Of a stretch of 49,031 nt of DNA, positions 24,480 through 32,534 are shown piece by piece. The position numbers and the translations under genes were made by a program. Origin of the DNA: Darwinibacter acetoxidans_A (GTDB lineage: Bacteria; Bacillota; Limnochordia; Darwinibacteriales; Darwinibacteriaceae); contig JBHGWS010000089.1 in assembly GCA_041936745.1 (NCBI GenBank), positions 1 to 49,031 on the forward strand, given 5' to 3'. The notes under the pieces were generated by a model, which was not told where the DNA came from, did not search any database, and saw only the letters and a list, made by a program, of their open reading frames with translations. The first letter of the stretch is position 1. The number at the start of each line of letters is the position of its first letter.

Positions 24480-26690
24480 CTAACCGCAGCGGCTATAGCC
24501 GCACTCGACACAAACATTGCAGCCGCTTTCCTCAACTAAAATACCGCCGCATTCCGGGCAGGCCGCGCCGGCAATGGCCGGATTGGCCTTAAAATGGGGA
24601 TTAGAAGGAATCTCGCTTTCGGTTTTTTCTTCAACTCCGTTATTCTGCAGATACTGTTCCAGCACTTGAGCGATGGCATCGGGGCAGGATAAGACCTGCT
24701 GGCCGTCCTGCCAAATCGGGTGCGGACAGCGGATGCCCCGTAATTGTTTAACTACCTGTTTAGGTTCGACCCCCGAACGCAGGGCGAGAGAGATTAAGCG
24801 GGCCGTAGCTTCCGAAAAAGCCCCGGCACAACCGCCTGCTTTGCCGATAGTAGTGAAGACTTCACAAATACCTTCCTCGTCTTCATTGATTGTAACGTAC
24901 AAGGAACCGCAGCCAGTTTTAATGCGCACGGTCTGGCCCGAAGTTACCGTAGGCCGTCGCCTCGGTGCATGCTGCGGGGAAAGCCTGCTTTTAGTTTCGC
25001 TTTTATTATGCCCGACTGTCAAGACTTCCCCTTCTCTGGAGCCGGCACGGTAGACAGTTACGCCTTTGCATGCCAGATCGTAGGCTAGGCGAAAGACTTT
25101 CTCAATATCTTCTTTCGTTGCCTCCTGGGGAAAATTGACGGTTTTGCTGACAGCATTATCCGTATACTTCTGAAAAGCGGCCTGCATCCGGATGTGCCAT
25201 TCAGGGCTCACATCATAAGCGGTAACAAATGCTCGGCGCAGATCAGCGGGGATTTCTTCCACTGCCCGCACATGGCCTACGGCGGCGACCCGTTCAATAA
25301 GCTCGGGCGAATAAAGCCCTTCTTCTTGCAGGATCTTTTCAAACTGGCCGTTGACTTCAATCAGGCGGTCGTCATCTAAGACATTGCGGGTAAAAGCCAG
25401 GGCAAAAATGGGTTCTATGCCGCTGGAGCAGCCGGCAATGATGGAAATACTGCCCGTAGGGGCAATAGTTGTCACTGTGGCGTTGCGCATCGGCCTGCCC
25501 GATTTTTCGAAAATGCTTCCTTCGTAATTGGGGAAAGAGCCCCTCTCTTCGGCCAACCGGCTCGATGCCGCATGGCCTTTTTCCTGGATGAACCGCATGA
25601 TCTCTTCTGCCAAGGCAACGCCTTCCTCACTGTTATAAGGAATGCGCAGCCGCATTAAAAGATCGGCAAAGCCCATGACGCCTAAGCCAATTTTCCTGTT
25701 GGCCAGGGTCATTTCTTCAATCACGGGGATGGGGTATTCATTCATATCGATGACGTTATCTAAAAACCGCACACCTATTTCCACGACTTCTGCCAACCTT
25801 TCCCAATTAATCCCCCACGAACCGCCTTTAAACTCAACCATTTTTGCCAGGTTAATTGAACCTAAGTTACAGCTTTCGTTAGGCATGAGGGGCTGCTCAC
25901 CGCAGGGGTTGGTCGCTTCAATTTCGCCCAACTGCGGCGTGGGATTGTCTCGGTTGATGCGGTCTAAAAAGATGATGCCCGGTTCGCCGTTTCGCCAGGC
26001 CATCTCCACGATCAGATCAAAGACTTCCCGGGCCCTAAGTTCGCCCGTAACCTCATTATTGCGCGGGTTAATCAAAGGATAAGACTCATCTTCATCGACC
26101 GCTCTCATAAATTCTTCCGTTAAAGCAACGGAAATGTTGAAGTTTGTGATTTCTTCCGGGTCCTCTTTACATTGGATAAATTTTAAAATATCCGGGTGAT
26201 CAACGCGCAAAATACCCATATTGGCACCGCGCCTGGTCCCACCCTGCTTGATCGCATCTGTAGCTGCGTTATAACATTTCATAAAAGAGACGGGCCCGCT
26301 GGCCACGCCGCCTGTGGTACTTACCACATCGGAATTAGGCCGCAGGCGGGAAAAGCTGAATCCTGTGCCGCCCCCCGATTTTTGAATTAAGGCAGTATTC
26401 TTTAATGTATCGAAAATGCCCTCCATGGAATCTTCCACCGGCAGGACAAAACAAGCGGAAAGCTGCTGCAGATTCCGCCCGGCATTCATTAAGGTAGGGC
26501 TGTTAGGCAGAAATTCCAAGTTGAACATTACTTCGTAAAATTTATCTTCCCAAGTTGGATCGTCTTCCAGGGAAGCTATGTTCTTGGCCACCCTTCTTAC
26601 CATTTCTTCGGGGGTCTCAACCACTTCATTTTTTTCTTTGGCTAAGTAACGGCGTTCAAGTACTGTTTGAGCATTATCTGTTAACTGCAC
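24480..26690 (-). CDS. nrdJ: Adenosylcobalamin-dependent (class II) ribonucleotide reductase
   Basis: A 736-residue enzyme reducing ribonucleotides with a cobalamin-derived thiyl radical; it works with or without oxygen. Visible parts are NSPTLMNAG, the SGGGTGFSFSRLRP loop, NPCGEQPLMPNESCNLGSINL with the radical cysteine region, GVMGFADLLMRL and a TSCPD-type domain (GCGSLYVTINEDEEG...GGCAGAFSEATARL). The C terminus carries a zinc-ribbon or redox tail with CxxC and CxxCG pairs (CPECGG...CVECGYSRCG). No N-terminal ATP cone is present. The GTG start has GGGGAGG 7 bases upstream. It needs adenosylcobalamin, which a PduO-type gene at the right end of the window could supply. Confidence 0.95.
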   Translation of the reverse strand: MQLTDNAQTVLERRYLAKEKNEVVETPEEMVRRVAKNIASLEDDPTWEDKFYEVMFNLEFLPNSPTLMNAGRNLQQLSACFVLPVEDSMEGIFDTLKNTALIQKSGGGTGFSFSRLRPNSDVVSTTGGVASGPVSFMKCYNAATDAIKQGGTRRGANMGILRVDHPDILKFIQCKEDPEEITNFNISVALTEEFMRAVDEDESYPLINPRNNEVTGELRAREVFDLIVEMAWRNGEPGIIFLDRINRDNPTPQLGEIEATNPCGEQPLMPNESCNLGSINLAKMVEFKGGSWGINWERLAEVVEIGVRFLDNVIDMNEYPIPVIEEMTLANRKIGLGVMGFADLLMRLRIPYNSEEGVALAEEIMRFIQEKGHAASSRLAEERGSFPNYEGSIFEKSGRPMRNATVTTIAPTGSISIIAGCSSGIEPIFALAFTRNVLDDDRLIEVNGQFEKILQEEGLYSPELIERVAAVGHVRAVEEIPADLRRAFVTAYDVSPEWHIRMQAAFQKYTDNAVSKTVNFPQEATKEDIEKVFRLAYDLACKGVTVYRAGSREGEVLTVGHNKSETKSRLSPQHAPRRRPTVTSGQTVRIKTGCGSLYVTINEDEEGICEVFTTIGKAGGCAGAFSEATARLISLALRSGVEPKQVVKQLRGIRCPHPIWQDGQQVLSCPDAIAQVLEQYLQNNGVEEKTESEIPSNPHFKANPAIAGAACPECGGILVEESGCNVCVECGYSRCG

Positions 26691-26712
26691 ATTCCTTCCT
26701 CCCCAGCTAAAA

Positions 26713-26728
26713 CTACAAGCACTAGTAG
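26713..26728 (-). promoter_or_regulatory. NrdR-box-like site 2 of nrdJ
   Basis: CTACTAGTGCTTGTAG on the minus strand keeps both half-site cores CTA and TTG at the correct distance (C to G ten positions). The centre is 31 bases from the upstream box, the spacing usual for NrdR box pairs. The middle bases diverge (8 of 16 to consensus), so it is plausible only as a partner of box 1. Confidence 0.5.
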
Positions 26729-26740
26729 GCTTGCGGACTT

Positions 26741-26769
26741 ATTATACTACATATAGTAATGACTGTCCA
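26741..26769 (-). promoter_or_regulatory. Promoter of nrdJ with NrdR-box-like site 1
   Basis: Minus strand: TGGACA (26769-26764) and a perfect TATAAT (26746-26741) are 17 bases apart, a strong housekeeping promoter. Overlapping the spacer and -10 (26759-26744) is TTACTATATGTAGTAT, which matches the NrdR consensus acaCwAtATaTwGtgt at 12 of 16 positions, including all core bases. A repressor bound here would block RNA polymerase. Confidence 0.8.
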
Positions 26770-26770
26770 C

Positions 26771-26802
26771 AAAAAAATCTAGGTATCATAAGATACCTAG
26801 AT
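26771..26802 (-). terminator. Intrinsic terminator after the PerR-like gene
   Basis: An 11-bp perfect stem (ATCTAGGTATC against GATACCTAGAT) with an ATAA loop is followed on the minus strand by TTTTTTT. It lies between the PerR-like gene and the nrdJ promoter and separates the two units. Confidence 0.93.
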
Positions 26803-26819
26803 GAAAAATTGCCCATAAA

Positions 26820-27242
26820 TCAGTTGGCTTGCGGCATAGAAGAATCTTCATCTTCCGCGCAATCAGCACAAATTCCGTAGAATTCCAAGCGGTGTGAAAA
26901 AACCTTATTACCGGTTTTTTCCGCCACGCGCTCTTCCAAGCCTGAAATCAGATCTAAATCTATATCTTCAATGGCGCCGCATTTTTCACAGACAAAATGA
27001 TAGTGGTTTACTGCGTTCGCATCGAAATGAGATTGAGTGCTGCCAAATGCCAGTTCTTGAATTTCCCCGTGTTCACTGAGGGTCTTCAAATTACGGTATA
27101 TTGTGCCTAAACTGACGTGTGGCATTTTCTTTCGTACTTCATTATAAATCCAATCAGCCGTAGGATGAGTTTTAGTGTTACGCAACACCTCTAAAATTAC
27201 CTCGCGCTGTTTAGTCTTTCTGATGAACCCTTTAGGCTTCAC
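26820..27242 (-). CDS. Fur-family regulator, PerR-like
   Basis: A 140-residue metal-dependent repressor. The winged helix is KTKQREVILEVLRNTKTHPTADWIYNEV with SLGTIYRNLKTLSEHGEI as recognition helix. The metal site keeps the PerR-type residues: His in KTHPTAD, Asp in SHFDANAV, the HYHF pair and Asp in CGAIEDID (where Fur has Glu). Structural zinc is bound by CEKCG and CADC. This pattern favours peroxide sensing by PerR over iron sensing by Fur, though only experiment decides. The GTG start has GGGGGAG upstream. Downstream of it are a strong terminator and the class II reductase. It has its own promoter. Confidence 0.85.
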   Translation of the reverse strand: MKPKGFIRKTKQREVILEVLRNTKTHPTADWIYNEVRKKMPHVSLGTIYRNLKTLSEHGEIQELAFGSTQSHFDANAVNHYHFVCEKCGAIEDIDLDLISGLEERVAEKTGNKVFSHRLEFYGICADCAEDEDSSMPQAN

Positions 27243-27281
27243 TTCAACTCCCCCAAATACTTATTAGTAAATCTTATTATT

Positions 27282-27309
27282 ATTTTATCACGCTTGAACT
27301 AAAAGTCAA
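27282..27309 (-). promoter_or_regulatory. Promoter of the PerR-like gene
   Basis: Minus strand TTGACT (27309-27304) and TAAAAT (27287-27282) are 16 bases apart. Downstream, TACTAATAAGTA is a small inverted repeat that could be an operator; it is not a full Per box. Confidence 0.65.
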
Positions 27310-27331
27310 GCTGGGCTTAAGCAAAAAATTG

Positions 27332-27360
27332 TTGCAAAAGCCCCCCATTCATGGTAATAT
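27332..27360 (+). promoter_or_regulatory. Probable tRNA-Leu promoter
   Basis: TTGCAA at 27332-27337 and TAATAT at 27355-27360 are 17 bases apart and lie 23 bases before the tRNA. A perfect TATAAT overlaps at 27358-27363 with a longer spacer. Confidence 0.55.
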
Positions 27361-27383
27361 AATTTATGCACAAACAAAATTCA

Positions 27384-27466
27384 GCCGAAGTGGTGGAATT
27401 GGTATACACGCACGACTCAAAATCGTGTGGGCTTGTCCCATGAGGGTTCGACTCCCTCCTTCGGCA
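27384..27466 (+). tRNA. tRNA-Leu (anticodon CAA)
   Basis: The acceptor stem GCCGAAG pairs with CTTCGGC, with A as discriminator. The anticodon arm CACGA-CTCAAAA-TCGTG gives CAA, reading UUG. A long class II variable arm follows and the T arm is GAGGG-TTCGACT-CCCTC. The CCA end is not encoded (ACCTT follows), so it is added by an enzyme. It has its own promoter and terminator and stands between two ribonucleotide reductase units. Confidence 0.95.
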
Positions 27467-27547
27467 CCTTTATTTCACTCAGCAGATCCGCCATGGCTGC
27501 TGAGTAACAAAAGCGAAGTCTAATGCTAGCAATTAACTCAGATGTTG

Positions 27548-27580
27548 AAAGCGGTACCGGCCGGCCCGGCGCCGCTTTTT
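27548..27580 (+). terminator. Intrinsic terminator after tRNA-Leu
   Basis: AAAGCGG pairs with CCGCTTT, extended by CCGG/CCGG pairs after one mismatch, with TTTTT following on the plus strand. The stem is G/C-rich and stable. Confidence 0.82.
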
Positions 27581-27610
27581 GCGTTATAGGTTTCGGCGGA
27601 CAGCATTAGT

Positions 27611-28222
27611 TCACTCCCCAGTATTTTTACAAGGCGAAAACGGGCCCGAAGTTTCCTTGGGGTTTTTTACGTATTTAAAGCGCTTTATAGTTGGCGAATT
27701 TGGCAGGCTTGGAATATCGGCCAAAAGGCTGTTGCCGTTAGGCGTAAGGGCTATGAGACGCTGATTGCTGCTTCCGACAAAGGGCAGATCCAAAGACCGT
27801 TTTGCCAAAACAAAAGGGCCATCAATCAAAAGGTCTGTGTGCTCTAACAATGCAAGGATTCCGCTGTCCTTCTTGCTTTCCGCTTGGAGATATTCCAACC
27901 GATACCCCGTATAAACAATTACATCGCCACCCAAGCCGTGGACAGCCCGCGCTAAACGGGCCAGCGATGCAGCTTGGATAAAAGGCTCGCCTCCCGAGAA
28001 GGTTACCCCGCGGCAGGCCCGCTGCCTGCTGTAAAGGGCGGTAATTTGCTTAACCGAGACTAAAGTACCGCCGATGGGCAGATGTGTCTTGGGGTTGTGG
28101 CAGCCTAAGCAGCGGTGAGGGCACCCCTGGGTAAAAAGGACAAAGCGCAAGCCCGGCCCATCAACAATCGACTCTTCTACAATAGAGGCAAGTCGAATTA
28201 AGTTTTGCTTAGAATCAGCCAT
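27611..28222 (-). CDS. nrdG: Anaerobic ribonucleotide reductase activating protein
   Basis: A 203-residue radical SAM enzyme that puts the glycyl radical on NrdD. The start at ATG 28222 has AGAGGG upstream and overlaps the nrdD stop by 8 bases; the frame is open to 28258, but those codons lie before the ribosome binding site. The iron-sulphur motif is CPHRCLGC, followed by NPKTH; GVTFSGGEPF is the SAM-binding GGE motif. IVDGPGLRFVLFTQGCPH is the usual NrdG N terminus. It is the second gene of the class III reductase unit. The C terminus lies next to an 8-bp inverted repeat pair (27520-27527, 27602-27609). Confidence 0.94.
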   Translation of the reverse strand: MADSKQNLIRLASIVEESIVDGPGLRFVLFTQGCPHRCLGCHNPKTHLPIGGTLVSVKQITALYSRQRACRGVTFSGGEPFIQAASLARLARAVHGLGGDVIVYTGYRLEYLQAESKKDSGILALLEHTDLLIDGPFVLAKRSLDLPFVGSSNQRLIALTPNGNSLLADIPSLPNSPTIKRFKYVKNPKETSGPFSPCKNTGE

Positions 28223-30488
28223 GTTTAACCCTCTCGGCGACCTCTGCCCGCTTTGCATTATTAAAACGGTCTAAAGTCCCCACTAAATAACCGGTAATTC
28301 TCCTAATCCGCTCAAAGGGTTCCGTTCTGGTCTCTTCCCGCCCGCAACTGGGGCAGACGGTCCCGATTACACCAATGTAGCCGCAGTCGGGATCCCGATC
28401 CAAGGGATGATTGATAGAACCATAGCCGATTCCCGCATCTTTCATGTAAAGCACGATATCCTCAAAGGCAGAAAGATTTAAGCTGGGATCTCCGTCCAAT
28501 TCTATGTAGCTGATGTGGCCCGCGTTTGTCAAAGCGTGGTATGGTGCTTCCAGGTCAATCTTCTCTCGCGCCGTTATTTTATAATAGACGGGAATATGAA
28601 AAGAATTTGTGTAATAGGCATGATTTGTAATGTTTTCCATGCTGCCGTACCGCTCTCTGTCCAACTGGACAAAGCGGCCCGCAAGCCCCTCCGCCGGCGT
28701 AGCCAAAAGTGTGTAGTTGAGCTGCTCTTTTTGAGATCTTTCATCACACCGCTCCCGCATATGCTTTACTATTCTCAGGCCCAGTTGCTGGCTTTTCCCG
28801 TCTTCCCCGTGGTGTTTGCCCGTTAAAGCCACTAAACACTCCGCTAAGCCAATAAAACCAACAGACAGTGTTCCATGGCGCAAGGCCCGCTCGATATTTT
28901 CGTCTTTTTCTAAAGTATCCGAGCCAAGCCAAATTCCTTCGCCCATTAAAAAGGGAAAGTTGTGGATGAATTTGCGCTTTTGAATTTCAAAACGGTGGCG
29001 CAGCTGGCGGAAGATTAGATCCATGTTTTGATCAAGAAGGCTAAAAAAGCGATCAATTGATCCGCGGGCTTCAATTCCAAGGCGGGGTAAGTTGAGAGAA
29101 GTAAAGCTTAGGTTGCCCCGTCCCTTAGTCACTTCTTTGCGGGGATCGTAAACGTTACCCATAACCCTGGTGCGGCAACCCATGTAAGCCACCTCTGTGT
29201 TATCATCGCCGGCGCGATAATATTGCAAATTAAAGGGCGCGTCCAAAAAGCTGAAATTGGGGAAAAGCCGTTTGGCGGAAACTCGGACAGCTTGCTTGAA
29301 AAGATCGTAGTTTGGATCACCCGCCTTGCTGTTTACCCCATCTTTTACTTTAAAAATCTGGACAGGAAAGATGGCCGTTTCACCATTACCCAGGCCATCC
29401 TCCGTAGCTTTCAGTAATTCCCGAATAACTAAGCGGGCAGCGTGAGATGTGCCGGTACCGTAATTTATAGAGGTAAAAGGCACTTGGGCGCCGGCTCTGG
29501 AATTCATGGTGTTCAAGTTGTGAATCAAAGATTGCATTGCTTGATAGGTGGAACGCGTGACTCGTTTTTTCACCAGCCCTAAGTATTCCTTAAGCGGGCC
29601 GGCGGGCTTTGCCTCATCATTAAGAAGCTCTACTACGTCTTCATAATTGCAGCTTAAAAGCAGATTTTTTTCTTCCTCGGTCAACCGGCTTTCACAGGCA
29701 GCAATTTCATCCGTTTCGATTAGATCACGGATGTGCTTACGGCAGGTCTTTTGCACGCCATCTGCCATGACGTTTTCTAAATTGGGAATGGATTGGCCGC
29801 CGTGCATTTCATTTTGGTTTGACTGTAGGACAATACAGGCTAAAGCCGCATAGCTTTCAATACTTTGCGGTTCTCTTAAAAACCCGTGCCCGGTCGAAAA
29901 TCCCTTTTTAAAAAGCTTATGTAAATCGATCTGACAGCAGGTCTGAGTTAAGAGGTAAAAGTCTTTATCGTGAATGTGAATCTGGCCTTCCCTGTGGGCC
30001 TTCGCCATATCTTCGGGCAGAACATAGTGATCGATAAAGGACTTGGAAGACTCCGAGCCGTATTTCAGCATCATCCCCATTGCGGTGTTACCATCAACGT
30101 TGGCATTTTCCCGCTTCATGTCAATGTCATAGGCTTCAGTAAAAGAAATCTTTTTAAAGGTTTCCATCAGGTCACTTTTTTTCCGGCGCTGCCTCGTTCT
30201 TTCAGAGCGATAAAGGATATAAACTTTAGCTGTTTGGGAAACCCCGTTTTCCATCAGGGTCAGCTCAACAAGATCCTGGATTTCTTCAACGGTAGGATTA
30301 ACATCTGCATCCAGTTTTTTGACAACGTCCGCAGTAAGCTTGTCTAACTGCTCGTCAGAAAGTGTTTCGCTGGGTACGTTAACGTTAGCCTTAGCGATAG
30401 CCTGCCTGATTTTAAAGTAATCGAAAGGAACAAGTGTGCCGTCTCGTTTGACGATTTGTTTAGGGCTGTCCAGCAGTGTAGCATACAT
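28215..30488 (-). CDS. nrdD: Anaerobic (class III) ribonucleoside-triphosphate reductase
   Basis: A 757-residue glycyl radical enzyme. The N-terminal ATP cone (QIVKRDGTLVPFDYFKIRQAI...) gives allosteric control, MNSRAGAQVPFTSINYGT is the substrate region with its cysteine, and the C terminus has the zinc site (CPSCG) and the glycyl radical loop RITGYLVGTLDRFN. The frame is open to 30578, but those codons precede the transcription start implied by the promoter. AAGGGAG lies 9 bases before ATG 30488, so I use that start (30494 is the alternative). It is oxygen-sensitive and serves strictly anoxic DNA precursor supply. Confidence 0.94.
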   Translation of the reverse strand: MYATLLDSPKQIVKRDGTLVPFDYFKIRQAIAKANVNVPSETLSDEQLDKLTADVVKKLDADVNPTVEEIQDLVELTLMENGVSQTAKVYILYRSERTRQRRKKSDLMETFKKISFTEAYDIDMKRENANVDGNTAMGMMLKYGSESSKSFIDHYVLPEDMAKAHREGQIHIHDKDFYLLTQTCCQIDLHKLFKKGFSTGHGFLREPQSIESYAALACIVLQSNQNEMHGGQSIPNLENVMADGVQKTCRKHIRDLIETDEIAACESRLTEEEKNLLLSCNYEDVVELLNDEAKPAGPLKEYLGLVKKRVTRSTYQAMQSLIHNLNTMNSRAGAQVPFTSINYGTGTSHAARLVIRELLKATEDGLGNGETAIFPVQIFKVKDGVNSKAGDPNYDLFKQAVRVSAKRLFPNFSFLDAPFNLQYYRAGDDNTEVAYMGCRTRVMGNVYDPRKEVTKGRGNLSFTSLNLPRLGIEARGSIDRFFSLLDQNMDLIFRQLRHRFEIQKRKFIHNFPFLMGEGIWLGSDTLEKDENIERALRHGTLSVGFIGLAECLVALTGKHHGEDGKSQQLGLRIVKHMRERCDERSQKEQLNYTLLATPAEGLAGRFVQLDRERYGSMENITNHAYYTNSFHIPVYYKITAREKIDLEAPYHALTNAGHISYIELDGDPSLNLSAFEDIVLYMKDAGIGYGSINHPLDRDPDCGYIGVIGTVCPSCGREETRTEPFERIRRITGYLVGTLDRFNNAKRAEVAERVKHG

Positions 30489-30553
30489 TTTCATAAACTC
30501 CCTTTCTTGACTCATAACGACGACTAGTGCTTTATTCATCATAGTGTGAGCGA

Positions 30554-30609
30554 ATACCATATGTTGTGGGGCTGGCACTATGTTAGCACAGAATATTGTG
30601 GATTGTCAA
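30554..30609 (-). promoter_or_regulatory. Promoter of nrdDG with two NrdR-box-like sites
   Basis: Minus strand TTGACA (30609-30604) and TAACAT (30585-30580, with an extended TG) are 18 bases apart. CCACAATATTCTGTGC (30601-30586) lies between them and CCACAACATATGGTAT (30569-30554) downstream, each 12 of 16 to the NrdR consensus, 32 bases apart centre to centre. The layout repeats that of nrdJ. Confidence 0.75.
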
Positions 30610-31532
30610 TATGAGATCCCTCCGGGGGCGTTTACATACTGCGCGGCGAATTTCAGGAAAACAGTGAAATCGAAAAAACCGTGCCCGCCTTTTTCCGTTC
30701 TGATGTATTCAAACTCTTTGCCGTGCTTTTCCAGTTCTTTGACGAAGGCATCTGTTTGAGAGATAGGGGCGTTTTTATCATCGGCCGCATGGAAAATAAG
30801 TAGGGGTACGTTGATTTCAGCCGCCCAATTCACGGCTGAACGCTTAGCGTATTCTTCGGGCAGCTCGGCCGGTGAACCGCCAACGCGGTAGTTAAGCACT
30901 CTTCTCATATCCGGCCTTTGCTTATAAACAGCGGCTAAATCCGCAACGCCCCCGATCACGGCAGCTGCTTTAATTCTTGTCTCCTCCCGCAGCACCAAAT
31001 AAGTCATCATGCCGCCTCTGGAAGCACCAAGCATTATGATCTGTTCGGGATCGACAAAGCCGCATCTTTCCACGATGTCGATGAGTTTGATAATATCACT
31101 GACATCCCTGCCGCCGAACTCCTCTTTTCCCGTTCCCCCGTCAACGCCTCTTAGTTGGCTGCCAAACGTGATAAAACCCCGCCGGGCTAAACTGGCAGTA
31201 TCTCCGGCTTTAAGTTTAAAAAATTCGCCGTTGCCCCCCCGATTATAAATTAACACTGGGTATTTCCCCGCCTTTTCTAAGTAATCCTTCGGCGCAGAAA
31301 TGAAACCGACTACCTCGCACTCATCGCTTAAATACCGGATGCGCCAGGTAAGCACGGCATCATCGTAACCAGAAGGAATTTCTTGCACCGCGGGGATATC
31401 TGAAAATGCGGCCAAATCCTCTATCCTATGGGCAAAGGGTATTTTGGATTCGGAATAGGAAACCGCCGCGGCGAGTACAATTAGAAAAGCGGCTGAGCAG
31501 ATAGTATAAACCCACTTTCGCACATTTCTCAC
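30606..31532 (-). CDS. Exported alpha/beta hydrolase, prolyl oligopeptidase-like
   Basis: A 308-residue serine hydrolase from GTG 31532 (GGGAGG, 7-base spacing); the longer frame to 31580 precedes that site. The N terminus RKWVYTICSAAFLIVLAAAVS is a signal or membrane anchor. The nucleophile elbow GASRGG matches the GxSxGG of the S9/DLH type, HAADDKNAP holds the acid residue, and GGHGFF the His. YPVLIYNRGGNG and GSQLRGVDGG are the oxyanion side. It may cut peptides or esters outside the membrane; the substrate is unknown. It lies immediately upstream of the nrdDG promoter, whose -35 overlaps its stop region. Confidence 0.82.
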   Translation of the reverse strand: MRNVRKWVYTICSAAFLIVLAAAVSYSESKIPFAHRIEDLAAFSDIPAVQEIPSGYDDAVLTWRIRYLSDECEVVGFISAPKDYLEKAGKYPVLIYNRGGNGEFFKLKAGDTASLARRGFITFGSQLRGVDGGTGKEEFGGRDVSDIIKLIDIVERCGFVDPEQIIMLGASRGGMMTYLVLREETRIKAAAVIGGVADLAAVYKQRPDMRRVLNYRVGGSPAELPEEYAKRSAVNWAAEINVPLLIFHAADDKNAPISQTDAFVKELEKHGKEFEYIRTEKGGHGFFDFTVFLKFAAQYVNAPGGISY

Positions 31533-31548
31533 TTCCCATCCTCCCGCC

Positions 31549-32023
31549 GAACCAATAAACCAAATACTCCTCAGCGGCATTGATATTTAAACTGTACTGA
31601 TAAATCCCGCCGCATTTTTCGATTAATCTTTTGGAAGCACTGTTGTTTTTGCCTGCAGAGACTACAACTCGCCAAATTCCCAAACCCCGGCAGTATTCTA
31701 AGGCAAAATTCAAAAGATGAACTCCCCTGCCCCTGCCTCTTTCCTTGGGGTGAATACTGTAACCTAAATGGCCCACGGCAAAAGAGCATGAAAGACGCTG
31801 ACAATCCCATAATACGAGGCCCTGCCAAAAGAAAAAAACTTCTAGGGGAACAAAATCGGCGGCCGGTTCCTTAAGCAGAGAAGTCAAGTTTTCCAACCAA
31901 CTCTAAAAAGCAGTCTCAGGCAGCAGAGCCTTCAATACCGCCATCCGCTTTAAGGTAGGGCTCCAGCATGGCAAAAGCCAGCTTTTTGTGCTTAAGTGCC
32001 GGTTTTTCCAAATAGTAATTCAT
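31549..32023 (-). pseudogene. Decayed GNAT-family acetyltransferase
   Basis: An ATG at 32023 opens MNYYLEKPALKHKKLAFAML, the usual start of a GNAT acetyltransferase, but the frame stops at TGA after 35 codons. Matching sequence continues in another frame (SWLENLTSLLKEP), passes a T7 run where a second frame gives FFLLAGPRIMGL, and returns as VGHLGYSIHPKERGRG...NNSASKRLIEKCGG, the acetyl-CoA binding part. At least two or three frame changes are therefore needed. The open frame that ends at 31426 runs past the domain into the hydrolase. Mutation in the genome or errors in homopolymers could each explain this. Confidence 0.72.
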
Positions 32024-32048
32024 GCGAATGAAACGCCTCGCTTGGCCC

Positions 32049-32504
32049 TCAAAGCTTAACATCAACTATATAGTCGGTTAAGTTGTTGGGATCGGCATAA
32101 ACTGTGACAGTCGGCGTTTTCTTAAAAACTAATTCGCCGTCCTTTTGTCCTACTACCCCTTCCCGCTTCAGGGAGCTGAAAGGGTGGCTTTTTAAAATGC
32201 GGATGGTTTCAGCCGCGGTGGCAATTTCAACAACTACTGTAAAGGTGTGAAAACCCCGGAAGCGGGGAAAGCGGATGGGGGACAATGATATTTTTTTGGC
32301 GGGAAAGCGCTTACCCGCATTCCGCAGGCGCCTCAGTTTGGCTTTTAGAAACTTTGCGTAAAGCAGAAAAACCAACCCCGGTAGAGCAAGCAGGAGAAGA
32401 AAATAGAGATAAGCCGGCGGGGAGCCAAAGACAATATTTACTGCGGCAAGGCTTAAGCCAATCAGCAGCAGCATTTTACCTGCTAAAGAATAAGTGCTGT
32501 CCAA
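32049..32504 (-). CDS. Small membrane protein, DUF3592-like
   Basis: A 151-residue protein with two membrane helices (AGKMLLLIGLSLAAVNIVFG and AYLYFLLLLALPGLVFLLYA), a basic stretch (KLRRLRNAGKRFPAKK) and a beta-rich C-terminal domain ending TPTVTVYADPNNLTDYIVDV, a pattern like DUF3592 membrane proteins. It starts with TTG after GGAGG. The function is unknown. It lies between the GGDEF protein and the decayed GNAT gene. Confidence 0.65.
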   Translation of the reverse strand: MDSTYSLAGKMLLLIGLSLAAVNIVFGSPPAYLYFLLLLALPGLVFLLYAKFLKAKLRRLRNAGKRFPAKKISLSPIRFPRFRGFHTFTVVVEIATAAETIRILKSHPFSSLKREGVVGQKDGELVFKKTPTVTVYADPNNLTDYIVDVKL

Positions 32505-32534
32505 CCTGCCACCTCCGTTGAATATGGTTAAGTT

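Noticed and set aside
31426..31548. C-terminal extension of the GNAT ORF
   Set aside because: The residues after YLVYWF overlap the start of the hydrolase and do not resemble the GNAT fold; they are probably readthrough after loss of the original stop.
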